Source: Microbacterium sp. zg-Y818
GTDB taxonomy: Bacteria > Actinomycetota > Actinomycetes > Actinomycetales > Microbacteriaceae
Assembly (NCBI RefSeq): GCF_030246905.1
Contig: NZ_CP126741.1
Span: 1-64,000 of the forward strand
Direction: 5' to 3'
DNA: 64,000 nt
Shown here: one piece after another, positions 47,977-56,991 of the stretch
Layout: each line of letters opens with the position of its first letter
How positions within the stretch are numbered: the first letter of the stretch is position 1
The notes under the pieces: generated by a model
Told to the model about the DNA's origin: nothing
Database searches by the model: none
The model's input: only the letters and a program-made list of their open reading frames with translations
Program-made: the position numbers and the translations under genes

Positions 47977-48653
47977 CCCGCATCCTCCACGAGCAGGAGG
48001 GAGCGCAGCTCCTCCACCGAGTCGACCACGGCGGTCGCCCCCTCGGACTCATGGGGCCAGCTGAACCCCCAGCGCACGAAGATGACCGGCACGTCGTGCA
48101 CCGCCCCGCCGTCGACGTCGTGGTGGCGGTCCCCGATGAGCACCGGACGGCTGGTGTCCACGCCAGCGACGCGCAGTCGCCGCAGCGACTCCGCGATGAT
48201 GTCGGCCTTCGTGGCGAGCGTGCGCTCGTCGGAGGTGGCCCCGGTGATGGAGGCGAAGTACGGGGCGAGCGCGAAGTGGTCCATGAGCGCGCGCACCTGG
48301 ATCTCGGGCTTGGAACTCGCCGTGCCCTGGGGCACGCCGGCGGCGGCGAGGTCGGCGATGAGCTCGGCGATGCCGGGGTAGAGGCGGGCGCCGGTGGTGT
48401 ATCCGTCCGCCTTGCCCAGGGTGCGGTAGAACGCCACCGCCTCGGTGGACTGCTCGGGCGTCATGCCGACGTTCGTCTGGAAGGACTCGAACATGGGCGG
48501 GCCGATCCAGTGCACGAGCTCGGCGTAGGTCGGCGCCGGGTGCCCGAAGTGCTCGAGGGTCACCGCGAGACGCCGCAGGATGCCCTCGGACGCGTCGACG
48601 ATCGTGCCGTCGACGTCCCACAGGACGCACGAGAAAGGGGAGCGCAGCGGCAT
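47973..48653 (-). CDS. HAD-superfamily hydrolase, phosphoglycolate phosphatase-like
   Basis: 226-residue HAD phosphatase. Motif I is DVDGTIVD with Asp13 and Asp15 (about 13-20), motif II is GTASSKPE, motif III includes the Lys in LATKADII, and motif IV is IGDRHHDVDGG. The cap domain sits after motif I, as in Gph/PGP enzymes. The true substrate is not fixed by sequence. ATGA overlap with the downstream coiled-coil gene. It starts about 100 bp from the G-rich stretch after nucS. Confidence 0.88.
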   Translation of the reverse strand: MPLRSPFSCVLWDVDGTIVDASEGILRRLAVTLEHFGHPAPTYAELVHWIGPPMFESFQTNVGMTPEQSTEAVAFYRTLGKADGYTTGARLYPGIAELIADLAAAGVPQGTASSKPEIQVRALMDHFALAPYFASITGATSDERTLATKADIIAESLRRLRVAGVDTSRPVLIGDRHHDVDGGAVHDVPVIFVRWGFSWPHESEGATAVVDSVEELRSLLLVEDAG

Positions 48654-48691
48654 CCCTCCACCCTAATCAACGCCCCCTCCGACCGTGAGAC

Positions 48692-48733
48692 GACAGTGGG
48701 TGGACGAGACAGTGGGTAACGACCGTTGTCTCG
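48692..48733. promoter_or_regulatory. Direct and inverted short repeats upstream of the HAD gene
   Basis: GACAGTGGGT occurs at 48692-48701 and 48708-48717 (16 bp apart). CGAGAC (48705-48710) is mirrored by GTCTCG (48728-48733). The block lies 39-80 bp before the HAD start and may be its control region. Confidence 0.35.
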
Positions 48734-48760
48734 GCCGTCAGCTTTCGTCTCAGCGATGGA

Positions 48761-48805
48761 GAGGCGGGGACAGGCGGGGAGAGGCGGGGGGGGGGGAAGG
48801 CGGGG
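48761..48805 (+). repeat. G-rich stretch of GAGGCGGGG-type units
   Basis: Four or five imperfect 10-bp units (GAGGCGGGGA, CAGGCGGGGA, GAGGCGGGG..., AAGGCGGGG) include a run of eleven G at 48786-48796. It lies just past the nucS stop on the plus strand. Such spacing of four-G runs can form a G-quadruplex. Confidence 0.7.
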
Positions 48806-48815
48806 CGGCGGCGCG

Positions 48816-49514
48816 TCAGAAGAGGCGGGGGGCACCGGAGTCGATGCCCTTCATCTCGTCGTAGTCCAGCGTCACGCAGCGGATGCCACGGTCGGCGGCG
48901 AGCACCCGCGCCTGCGGCTTGATCTCCTGCGCGGCGAACACGCCGGTCACGGGCGCGAGATGCGGGTCGCGCCCGAGCAGCTCGAGGTAGCGGGTGAGCT
49001 GCTCGACGCCGTCGATGTCGCCGCGACGCTTCACCTCGACGGCGATCGTGCCGCCGGCAGGGTCACGCAGCAGCAGGTCGACCGGCCCGATGGCGGTCGG
49101 GAACTCGCGCCGCACGAGGGTCAGTCCTTCGCCGATCACCCCGACCTGCTCGGCGAGCAGTCGCTGCAGGTCGGCTTCGACGCCGTCCTTGACCAGGCCC
49201 GGGTCGATGCCCAGCTCGTGCGACGAGTCGTGCAGCACCTCGTAGATGCGCACCACCAGGGAATCCCCCGACTTGGCGTGGATGACGCGCCACTGCTCGA
49301 CGACCTGCTCCTCTTCCTCACCGGCGACGTCGGGCGTCTCGACGCTGAGGGTGCAGGGCGGGCTCATCCAGTTCAGCGGCTTGTACGAGCCGCCGTCGGA
49401 GTGCACGAGCAGGCTGCCGTCCCCCTTGTGGACGAGCAGGCGCGTGGCGGTGGGCAGATGGGCGTTGAGGCGCCCCGCGTAATCCACGGAGCAGCGGGCG
49501 ATAACCAGACGCAC
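48816..49514 (-). CDS. nucS: Endonuclease NucS (EndoMS), non-canonical mismatch repair
   Basis: 232-residue NucS. In Actinobacteria lacking MutS/MutL it cuts mismatched DNA. The N-terminal DNA-binding/dimerisation domain (about 1-110) precedes the RecB-like nuclease with Asp146 (GPVDLLLRD), Glu160 and Lys162 (AVEVKRRG) and Gln172 (EQLTRY). The C-terminus APRLF matches a beta-clamp binding motif, and the clamp gene dnaN lies at the start of this window. GTG or CAC-encoded alternatives are not needed: the ATG at 49514 fits family length. Ten bp from the MFS gene, same strand. Confidence 0.95.
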   Translation of the reverse strand: MRLVIARCSVDYAGRLNAHLPTATRLLVHKGDGSLLVHSDGGSYKPLNWMSPPCTLSVETPDVAGEEEEQVVEQWRVIHAKSGDSLVVRIYEVLHDSSHELGIDPGLVKDGVEADLQRLLAEQVGVIGEGLTLVRREFPTAIGPVDLLLRDPAGGTIAVEVKRRGDIDGVEQLTRYLELLGRDPHLAPVTGVFAAQEIKPQARVLAADRGIRCVTLDYDEMKGIDSGAPRLF

Positions 49515-49523
49515 CCGACGAGC

Positions 49524-50768
49524 CTAACCGTGGTCCGGACGGTGGCCCGCCCCGACCTTGGCGCCGGCGAGGGGTCGGGCGGACTGCGAGGCGAAGCCGG
49601 ATGCCACGACGAGCACCACCAGCACGTAGAGGGTGTTGAGCAGTCCGATGTGGTCGCTGACGAAGCCGAGCACCGGCGGGCCGCAGAGGAAAGCGACGTA
49701 GCCGATGGTGGCGGCAGCGCTCACCCGCGATGCGGCCTTGGCGGGATCGTCGGCGGCGGCCGACATGCCCAGCGGGAAGCCGAGCGACGCGCCCACGCCC
49801 CAGAGCGCCGCCCCCACGAACACCAGCGGCAGGTTCGGCGCCAGGATGAACAGCAGAATGCCGACGGCCGCGAACCCCGAGAGCACCCGCAGCGTGGCGA
49901 CGCGTCCGAAACGGTCCACCAGCGGACCGCCCAGCACGCGCACGACCGTCATGGCGACGGAGAACACCATGAGCGCGGCCGCGCCCAGGGCGGGGCCGCC
50001 GGAGTGGTCCTCGCTGACGCCGAGCGCGAGCCAGTCGTTGGCGCCGCCCTCGGCGAAGGCCATGCCGAGCATGACGACACCGAGCGCGTACGTGCGCGGC
50101 TCGCGCCACGCGGTGAGGGAGACGGCCAGGCGCTGCCGCCAGCCGGGCTGGTCGGCGGCGTTGGTCGCGGGATCGCCGGCACCTTCACGCGGCGGCACGT
50201 TGGCGTAGGCGACCACGGCGACGATGAGGATGACGACGGCCACGGCGACGGCGTGCGCGAACACGTCGACGCGCAGCGCCGCGGCGACCGCACCCAGGCC
50301 GGCACCGACGACGGTGCCGAGACTGAAGAACGCGTGGAAGAGGGGGAGGAGGGTCCTGCCCGACTGGGTCTCGATCGCCGCGCCCTCGACGTTCATCATG
50401 ACGTCGACCGCCCCGTTGCCGAAGCCGAACAGTGCCAGTCCGATCACCACGAGCGGCACGGACGAGGCGAGATTGGTGCCCACCCCGATCAGCGCCACGC
50501 CGACGGCGAAGATGACCATGGCGCCGAGCATGCCCTGCCGGGTGCCGAAGCGGGCGATGACGACCCCGGACGCGGACAGGCCCAGGATCGAGGCGACGCC
50601 CATGCCGAGCAGCATGAGCCCGATGTCGCTGTTCTCGATGCCGAGGTCGCTGCGGATGGCCGGGACCCGCGACGCCCACGTGGCGATGCTCAATCCACTG
50701 GCGGTGAAGATCGCGAAGATGGCGGCGCGCCAGCGCACCAGTTGCGTTCGAGTGAGCTGGGCTTCCAC
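49524..50768 (-). CDS. MFS transporter
   Basis: 414 residues, 12 membrane helices, major facilitator superfamily, resembling the YbjJ-type group. Helix 1 is IFAIFTASGLSIATWASRVP, the helix 2-3 loop has the MFS motif VIARFGTRQG, and the second half has GGPLVDRFGRVATLR. The transported substrate is unknown. The GTG start at 50768 lies 13 bp from a perfect palindrome shared with the divergent LacI-type regulator, so it is probably repressed by that regulator. Confidence 0.9.
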   Translation of the reverse strand: MEAQLTRTQLVRWRAAIFAIFTASGLSIATWASRVPAIRSDLGIENSDIGLMLLGMGVASILGLSASGVVIARFGTRQGMLGAMVIFAVGVALIGVGTNLASSVPLVVIGLALFGFGNGAVDVMMNVEGAAIETQSGRTLLPLFHAFFSLGTVVGAGLGAVAAALRVDVFAHAVAVAVVILIVAVVAYANVPPREGAGDPATNAADQPGWRQRLAVSLTAWREPRTYALGVVMLGMAFAEGGANDWLALGVSEDHSGGPALGAAALMVFSVAMTVVRVLGGPLVDRFGRVATLRVLSGFAAVGILLFILAPNLPLVFVGAALWGVGASLGFPLGMSAAADDPAKAASRVSAAATIGYVAFLCGPPVLGFVSDHIGLLNTLYVLVVLVVASGFASQSARPLAGAKVGAGHRPDHG

Positions 50769-50780
50769 CGAGCCAGCCTA

Positions 50781-50794
50781 GCGAATCGATTCGC
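50781..50794. promoter_or_regulatory. Palindromic operator candidate for the LacI-type regulator
   Basis: GCGAATCGATTCGC is a 14-bp perfect palindrome with central CG, the classic form of LacI/GalR-family operators. It lies in the 59-bp gap between the divergent transporter and regulator genes and could control both. Confidence 0.7.
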
Positions 50795-50827
50795 CACCCC
50801 ACCGTGCAGGCTACGATCGGGGACGTC

Positions 50828-51877
50828 ATGAGCACGCGCCGCGCAACGATCGCCGACGTCGCCCGCACCGCCGGGGTGTCACCGTCGACCGCCTCGGTGG
50901 TGTTCAGCGGCAAGACCGCCGTCTCGGATGCCACGCGTGAGCGCGTGCTGCAAGCGGCATCGGACCTGGGCTACACCGGTCCCGACCCACGCGCCGCGTC
51001 CCTCCGCCGCGGCCGCTCCGGCATCGTCGGCGTGCTGTTCCAGGGGCACCTCGGCGCCGCGTTCGTCGACCCGGTCGTGCGCGCGATGATGGACGGCCTC
51101 GCCGACGCGGTGGCGCCGATGGATGCCGGGCTCCTGCTGCTGCGCCACGATGCGGACGGGACCACGGGGGGCGCCTCGCTGACGAACGCCCCCATCGACG
51201 CCGCCGTGCTGGTCGGATGGACCTCGGTGATCGCGGAGTCCCTGCAGACGCTGCGCGCGCGCGGCATCCCCGTCGTCGTCGTCGAGGGTGACGCCGGGCC
51301 GGACGTGCCGCGGGTGATCCTGGACAACCGCGAGGCCCAGCGGGCCCTGGCCAGCCACGTCCGCTCGCTCGGGCACACTGACGTCGCGCTGCTCACGCTG
51401 CCCACCGACATCCGCCGCCGCCCGGGATGGCTGGATGCCGACGGCGACATCGGGGTGGATGTCACGCGCCACCGTCTGGAGGGTGCACGCGAGGTGTACC
51501 CCGACGCCCCCGCCTACGCCGCGGCCGGCAGCTCGATCGACGAGGGAGCGGCTGCGGGGCGCGCGATCCTCGCCGACCCGCAGGGGCGCCCGACGGCGGT
51601 GCTCGCCCAGAGCGATCTGCTCGCCGCGGGCGTGCTTCGCGCCGCCGAGGAGCTCGGATTGCGGGTACCCGACGACCTCAGCGTGACCGGCTTCGACGGC
51701 ATCGCAGTCGATGGCCTGGCGCCTTTCGACCTCACGACGATGGTGCAGCCGGCGATGGAGAAGGGGCGCGCCGCGGGTGAGGCGGTCGTGGCCATGCTCG
51801 AGGGGAACGAAGCCCCGTCGGTGTGCTTCAGCAGCGTGTACCGCGAGGGGAATACGACAGCTCCGATGACGCGGTAG
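50828..51877 (+). CDS. LacI-family transcriptional regulator
   Basis: 349 residues. The N-terminal helix-turn-helix and hinge (RATIADVARTAGVSPSTASVVFSG, about 4-27, then VLQAASDLGY and DPRAASLRRGRS) precede the periplasmic-binding-protein-like effector domain (about 65-345) with TAVLAQSDLLAAG, VPDDLSVTGFDGI and TTMVQPAMEKG. The effector is unknown. ATG at 50828 has GGGGA about 5 bp upstream; an earlier ATG at 50804 is less likely. Divergent from the MFS gene, which it likely represses along with itself. Confidence 0.92.
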   Translation: MSTRRATIADVARTAGVSPSTASVVFSGKTAVSDATRERVLQAASDLGYTGPDPRAASLRRGRSGIVGVLFQGHLGAAFVDPVVRAMMDGLADAVAPMDAGLLLLRHDADGTTGGASLTNAPIDAAVLVGWTSVIAESLQTLRARGIPVVVVEGDAGPDVPRVILDNREAQRALASHVRSLGHTDVALLTLPTDIRRRPGWLDADGDIGVDVTRHRLEGAREVYPDAPAYAAAGSSIDEGAAAGRAILADPQGRPTAVLAQSDLLAAGVLRAAEELGLRVPDDLSVTGFDGIAVDGLAPFDLTTMVQPAMEKGRAAGEAVVAMLEGNEAPSVCFSSVYREGNTTAPMTR

Positions 51878-51974
51878 TCACCCTTTCGGACGGAGCCGGC
51901 CTCCGGCCCGGGTAGACTTGGACTCGATCCCGTAACGTTCGTGCCTCTGGCTGCGACCCCCGAGGAGGCCGCGC

Positions 51975-54920
51975 ATGCTGATGATCCTCGGCGCGTTCGC
52001 GATCCTTCCGCTCACGCTGCCGTGGCTGGTCAGCCGCATCGGTGCCCGCGCCTTCTACGTCGCCGCCGCGCTGCCGGTGATCGCGTTCGTCCACACGCTG
52101 ACGCTGACACCCGCCGTGCTGTCGGGTGACCACCCGTTCGAGACGTTCTCGTGGATCCCGGCCCTCGACATCGCCATCTCGATGCGCATGGACACGCTCG
52201 GCTGGGTCATGGCGCTGATCGTCACGGGCGTCGGCGCCCTCGTGATGGCCTACTGCCGTTGGTACTTCGACGGCAAGCGCGACGGCGTGGGCCAGTTCTG
52301 CGCCGTGCTGCTGGCCTTCGCCGGCGCCATGTACGGCCTGGTCCTCACCGACGACATCGTCCTGCTCGTCATGCTCTGGGAAGTCACGAGCGTGCTGTCG
52401 TACCTGCTCATCGGGTTCTACCACCGCCGCGGGGCGAGCCGCCGCGCCGCCATGCAGGCGCTGCTGGTCACCACTCTCGGCGGTCTCGTGATGCTGATCG
52501 GCGTGGTGCTGCTCGTGGTGCACACCGGCACGACGAGCCTCTCCGGCATTTTGGAGCTCGCTCCCACCGGCCCCGTGGTCGATGCCGCGCTGGTGCTCAT
52601 CCTCGTCGGGGCGCTGAGCAAGTCGGCCATCTTCCCCTTCCACTTCTGGCTTCCCGGCGCCATGGCGGCGCCCACGCCGGTGAGCGCTTACCTGCACGCC
52701 GCGGCCATGGTCAAGGCCGGCATCTACCTCATCGCCCGCCTGGCGCCGGTGTTCGCGCTGGAGGCGCCGTGGCGGCCCATCGTCGTAGGCCTGGGTGTTC
52801 TCACCATGCTCATCGGCGGGCTGCAGGCGCTGCGGGAATCGGACCTCAAGCGCGTCCTCGCCTTCGGCACGGTGAGCCAGCTCGGCATGCTCACCGCGGT
52901 GCTGGGGTACGGCACGCGCGACGCCGCGCTGGCGGGCCTGGCGTTGCTGATCAGCCACGCCCTGTTCAAGTCATCGCTCTTCCTCGTCGTGGGTGTCATC
53001 GACCGCCAGCTCTCCACGCGAGACATCTCCGAGCTGTCGGGGGTCGGACGCCAGGCCCCCACCCTCGCGGTGTTCACGATCATCGCGGTGGCCTCGATGG
53101 TCGGTGTCATCCCCACCATCGGGTTCGTGGCCAAGGAGGCGGCCCTCACGGCGTTCCTGAACGAAGGAGCCGACGGACAGCTCTGGGCGGTGGTCGGTCT
53201 CGTCGGCCTCGTGCTCGGCTCCGTGCTCACGGCGGCATATGGCATCCGCTTCATCTGGGGTGCGTTCTGGACGAAGAAGGATGCCGCCGGGCAACCCATG
53301 CCGCGAACGGAATGGCCCGATCCGCCCATCGGGTTCCTGGGCGCGCCCGTGGTGCTCGCAGGTCTCACGCTGGTGGCCGGCTTCGCGGCCCCGTTGGTCG
53401 ACGGTGTGGTGTCGACGTACGCCGACACCGCGCCGGTGGCGAGCCCTGGCGTCGCGGCCCCGGATCACGTCTACCATCTCGCGCTCTGGCACGGGTTCGA
53501 GCCCGCCCTGTGGCTCTCGCTGGGCTCGATCGCAGTGGGAGCGGCCCTCTTCTGGCTGGTCAAGCGGGTGGGCGCTCCGCGCCGGCTGCTGCCGTTCACC
53601 GCCGCCGGCGTCTACAACCTGGTGCTGCGCGGCATCGCGCGACTGGCCGTCATCACCGTGTCGATCACCCAGCGGGGGTCGCTGCCCCTGTACGTCGGCA
53701 CGATCTTCGTCGTCTTCGTCGCGGCGGAGGGCACAGCGCTGCTGGCCTCGCCCGAGTGGACGGCGAACCTCGACGCTTGGCAGTCGCCGGCACAGCTGAT
53801 CGTCGCGCCGATCATGATCATCGCCGGGATCGTCGCGGTCCGCGCCCGCAAGCGGTACACCGGCGTGGTGCTCGTCTCGGTGACAGGGCTCGGCATGGTC
53901 GTGCTCTTCGCCACGAGCGGCGCTCCCGACCTCGCTCTGACGCAGGTGCTCGTCGAGACGGTCACGCTCGTCACCTTCGCCCTGGTGCTGCGCCGCATCC
54001 CGGCGCGCCTGGGTGAGCACAACGCGTCCGTGCTGCCGGTGGCCCGCGCGGTGCTCGCCGTCGCGGTCGGCCTCACGATGGCGATGGTCGCCGTCGTCGC
54101 TACCGGCGCCCGTATCCACGAGCCGGTGTCGACGGCGTTCCCCGAGCTGGCGTACGAGCTGGGCCACGGCAAGAACGTGGTGAACGTGGCGCTGGTGGAC
54201 CTGCGCGGCTGGGACACGATGGGGGAGCTGTCGGTGCTGATCCTCGCCGCCACCGGAGTGGCATCCCTCGTCTTCGTCACCCATCGCGCCGACACGCTCT
54301 CCCGCGCTGTCTCGCCGCTGCCGAACCTCTCGACCCGCACGCGCCGTCCGCTCGTCGACACCGACGAGGGCCCGCGCCCCCAGACGGCCGACAACCGCGG
54401 CGCCCCCCGCACCTGGCTGGTCGGCGGTCAGCGGGTCAGGCCCGAGAACCGCTCGATCATGCTCGAGGTGATCGTGCGCATCCTGTTCCACACGATCATG
54501 CTCGTGTCGATCTACCTGCTCTTCGCCGGCCACAACCTTCCCGGCGGCGGCTTCGCCGGCGGCCTCGTCGCCGGCATGGGCCTCGTCATGCGCTACGTCG
54601 CAGGCGGGCGCTACGAGCTCGGCGCCGCCGCCCCCACCGACGCCGGGCGACTGCTGGGCGTGGGGATGGCGCTCGCCGTCGGTACGGCCGTCGTGCCGCT
54701 GCTGTTCGGCGAGGCGCCGCTGACGAGCACGTTCTGGGAAGCGAATCTGCCCGTGATCGGACACGTCGAGTTCGTCACCTCGACGATCTTCGACGTCGGC
54801 GTGTACCTCGTGGTGATCGGGCTCGTCCTCGACGTGCTGCGCAGCCTCGGGGCCGAGGTCGACCGACAGACGCAGGAACTGCGCGACAAGGGGGTGACCG
54901 CTTCGTGGATGTCTCACTGA
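51975..54920 (+). CDS. mrpA: Mrp Na+(K+)/H+ antiporter subunit A with fused MnhB domain
   Basis: 981 residues. The NuoL-like proton-translocating part (about 1-640) contains LVMLWEVTSVLSYLLIG, LHAAAMVKAGIYLIAR and SDLKRVLAFGTVSQLG. The DUF4040-type region (about 650-780) follows. The last 150 residues from about 829 (MLEVIVRILFHTIM to LVLDVLRSLG) are an MnhB domain, which explains why no separate mrpB is present. GAGGAGG lies 6 bp before the ATG. It is the first gene of mrpACDEFG and overlaps mrpC by 16 bp. The complex exports Na+ in exchange for protons and supports pH and salt homeostasis. Confidence 0.96.
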   Translation: MLMILGAFAILPLTLPWLVSRIGARAFYVAAALPVIAFVHTLTLTPAVLSGDHPFETFSWIPALDIAISMRMDTLGWVMALIVTGVGALVMAYCRWYFDGKRDGVGQFCAVLLAFAGAMYGLVLTDDIVLLVMLWEVTSVLSYLLIGFYHRRGASRRAAMQALLVTTLGGLVMLIGVVLLVVHTGTTSLSGILELAPTGPVVDAALVLILVGALSKSAIFPFHFWLPGAMAAPTPVSAYLHAAAMVKAGIYLIARLAPVFALEAPWRPIVVGLGVLTMLIGGLQALRESDLKRVLAFGTVSQLGMLTAVLGYGTRDAALAGLALLISHALFKSSLFLVVGVIDRQLSTRDISELSGVGRQAPTLAVFTIIAVASMVGVIPTIGFVAKEAALTAFLNEGADGQLWAVVGLVGLVLGSVLTAAYGIRFIWGAFWTKKDAAGQPMPRTEWPDPPIGFLGAPVVLAGLTLVAGFAAPLVDGVVSTYADTAPVASPGVAAPDHVYHLALWHGFEPALWLSLGSIAVGAALFWLVKRVGAPRRLLPFTAAGVYNLVLRGIARLAVITVSITQRGSLPLYVGTIFVVFVAAEGTALLASPEWTANLDAWQSPAQLIVAPIMIIAGIVAVRARKRYTGVVLVSVTGLGMVVLFATSGAPDLALTQVLVETVTLVTFALVLRRIPARLGEHNASVLPVARAVLAVAVGLTMAMVAVVATGARIHEPVSTAFPELAYELGHGKNVVNVALVDLRGWDTMGELSVLILAATGVASLVFVTHRADTLSRAVSPLPNLSTRTRRPLVDTDEGPRPQTADNRGAPRTWLVGGQRVRPENRSIMLEVIVRILFHTIMLVSIYLLFAGHNLPGGGFAGGLVAGMGLVMRYVAGGRYELGAAAPTDAGRLLGVGMALAVGTAVVPLLFGEAPLTSTFWEANLPVIGHVEFVTSTIFDVGVYLVVIGLVLDVLRSLGAEVDRQTQELRDKGVTASWMSH

Positions 54921-55429
54921 CCCTGATCGTCATCATGGCGGTGCTCTTCGCCGCCGGCGTCTACGCGATGCTCGAGCGCAGCCTCACCCGCGTGCTCATC
55001 GGCTTCCTGCTGCTCGGGAACGCCGCGAACCTGTTCCTGCTGATCGTCATGGGACAGCCCGCGGCGGCTCCTTTCTTCGGCGCGGCGGATCCCGACCAGA
55101 TGAGCGACCCGCTGCCGCAGGCACTCACGCTCACGGCGATCGTCATCACGTTCGCGGTGTCGGCGTTCCTGCTCGCCCTCATCTACCGGTCGTGGCAGCT
55201 CGGTCAGGCCGACACCGTCGAGGACGACGCCGAAGACGTCGCCGTGCGCGAGCGCAGCGCCGTCGACGAGGACTCGATGGACGACGAGGTCAGCGACCTC
55301 GACGACGACGCGACGACGGACTTCGTCGGCGTCCAGACCGCACCCATCACGGTGCTGCACGCGAAGGACGTCCCCGGCTTGCGCGACGACGCCCCCACCG
55401 ACCGCCCGCACCGCGGAGACGACCGATGA
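54905..55429 (+). CDS. mrpC: Mrp antiporter subunit C
   Basis: 174 residues, NuoK-like, with three membrane helices (about 5-22, 28-50, 75-97) and the segment PLPQALTLTAIVITFAVSAF. After residue about 105 there is an acidic cytoplasmic tail of some 70 residues (EDDAEDVAV, DEDSMDDEVSDLDDD) that the usual MrpC of about 115 residues lacks. GTG start at 54905 lies inside the mrpA end. The stop overlaps mrpD (ATGA). Confidence 0.94.
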   Translation: MDVSLTLIVIMAVLFAAGVYAMLERSLTRVLIGFLLLGNAANLFLLIVMGQPAAAPFFGAADPDQMSDPLPQALTLTAIVITFAVSAFLLALIYRSWQLGQADTVEDDAEDVAVRERSAVDEDSMDDEVSDLDDDATTDFVGVQTAPITVLHAKDVPGLRDDAPTDRPHRGDDR

Positions 55430-56991
55430 GCGCGCTGGTTCCCCTCCTCGTCACCCTGCCGCTGCTGGGCGCTGCCGTCGCACTGATCGCCGGTCGGCAC
55501 CGCCGCACGCAGGTCGTCGTCTCAGTGCTGACGCTGAGCCTGGTGTGCATCATCGCCGCTGTCCTGCTGGTCACCGTGGACGCCTCGGACCTGCCGATCG
55601 CCGTCTCGGTGGGCGGGTGGCCGATCCCGTTCGGCATCGTGCTGTACGTCGACCGGCTCGCCGCGCTTCTGGTCATGGTCTCGAGCATCGTGCTGCTGGC
55701 GGTGCTGCTGTTCTCGGTCGGGCAGGGAGCGGCCGACGGCGACGACGACACGCCGGTGTCGATCTTCCATCCCTCGTACCTGATTCTCGCCGCCGGCATC
55801 TTCAACGCCTTCATCGCCGGTGACCTGTTCAACCTCTACGTAGGCTTCGAGATCCTGCTGGTCGCCTCGTACGTGCTGATCACCCTCGGCGGCACGGAGT
55901 CGCGCATCCGCACCGGCGTGGTCTACATCGTCGTGTCTTTGGTCTCCTCGATCCTCTTCCTCTCGGCGATCGCGGCGATCTACGGGGCCCTCGGCACCGT
56001 CAACATGGCACAGCTGTCGCAGCGGATGGGGGAGCTCCCGCAAGAGACGCAGCTGGTGCTGCACGTCATGCTGCTGGTCGCCTTCAGCATCAAAGCCGCC
56101 GTCTTCCCGCTGTCGTTCTGGCTGCCCGACTCGTATCCGACCGCCCCGGCGCCGGTCACCGCGGTGTTCGCGGGGCTGCTGACGAAGGTCGGCGTCTATG
56201 CGCTGATCCGCACCGAGACGCAGATCTTCCGCGAGAACGACGTCAATACGGTGCTGCTGATCGTGGCCCTGGCCACCATGGTCGTCGGTGTGCTCGGTGC
56301 CGTCGCCCAAGCCGAGCTCAAACGCATCCTGTCGTTCACGCTGGTGAGCCATATCGGCTACATGGTGTTCGGTCTGGCCATCGCCACCCCGGCGGCGATC
56401 GGCGCGACCGTGTACTACACGGTGCACCACATCGTCGTGCAGACGACGCTCTTCCTCGCCGTGGGTCTCGTCGAACGCCGGGCAGGCTCCACGTCGATCC
56501 TCAAGGTGCGCGGGCTCATGCGTGCCGCCCCGCTGCTGGCGGTGCTGTACTTCATCCCGGCGATCAACCTCGGGGGCCTGCCACCCTTCTCGGGGTTCAT
56601 CGGCAAATTCGCGCTCTTCGACGCCGCGGCATCCGTAGGCACCCCCCTCATGATGGTCGTCATCGTCGGTGGCATCGTGACGAGCCTGCTGACCCTCTAT
56701 GCCCTCGTCCGCGCGTGGAACCTGGCCTTCTGGCGCGAAGACGACGAGGAGCACGGCGAGTCTGAGAACGAAGCGCGCCTGGCGTATCTCGGATCCGCCC
56801 CCGCCGCTGCCGCTCAGACCAAGCGCCGGGTCATTCCGCGCATCATGACGGCGGCGACGACCGGGATGGTCGTGCTGACGATCGCGCTGTCCGTGTTCGC
56901 GGGACCGCTCTACGACGTGTGCGCGCGCATCGGCGCGTCGCTGATGGACCCGGTGACCCTGGTGCAGCTCGAAGAGGGGGCGCAGCCATGA
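55426..56991 (+). CDS. mrpD: Mrp antiporter subunit D
   Basis: 521 residues, about 14 membrane helices, NuoM/NuoN-like. Key parts are YVGFEILLVASYVLITLGG, FSIKAAVFPLSFWLPDSYP with the conserved Lys, and AELKRILSFTLVSHIGYM. It pairs with MrpA for proton movement. ATG at 55426 overlaps the mrpC stop; reading upstream in frame would enter mrpC. mrpE begins 4 bp before its stop. Confidence 0.96.
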   Translation: MSALVPLLVTLPLLGAAVALIAGRHRRTQVVVSVLTLSLVCIIAAVLLVTVDASDLPIAVSVGGWPIPFGIVLYVDRLAALLVMVSSIVLLAVLLFSVGQGAADGDDDTPVSIFHPSYLILAAGIFNAFIAGDLFNLYVGFEILLVASYVLITLGGTESRIRTGVVYIVVSLVSSILFLSAIAAIYGALGTVNMAQLSQRMGELPQETQLVLHVMLLVAFSIKAAVFPLSFWLPDSYPTAPAPVTAVFAGLLTKVGVYALIRTETQIFRENDVNTVLLIVALATMVVGVLGAVAQAELKRILSFTLVSHIGYMVFGLAIATPAAIGATVYYTVHHIVVQTTLFLAVGLVERRAGSTSILKVRGLMRAAPLLAVLYFIPAINLGGLPPFSGFIGKFALFDAAASVGTPLMMVVIVGGIVTSLLTLYALVRAWNLAFWREDDEEHGESENEARLAYLGSAPAAAAQTKRRVIPRIMTAATTGMVVLTIALSVFAGPLYDVCARIGASLMDPVTLVQLEEGAQP

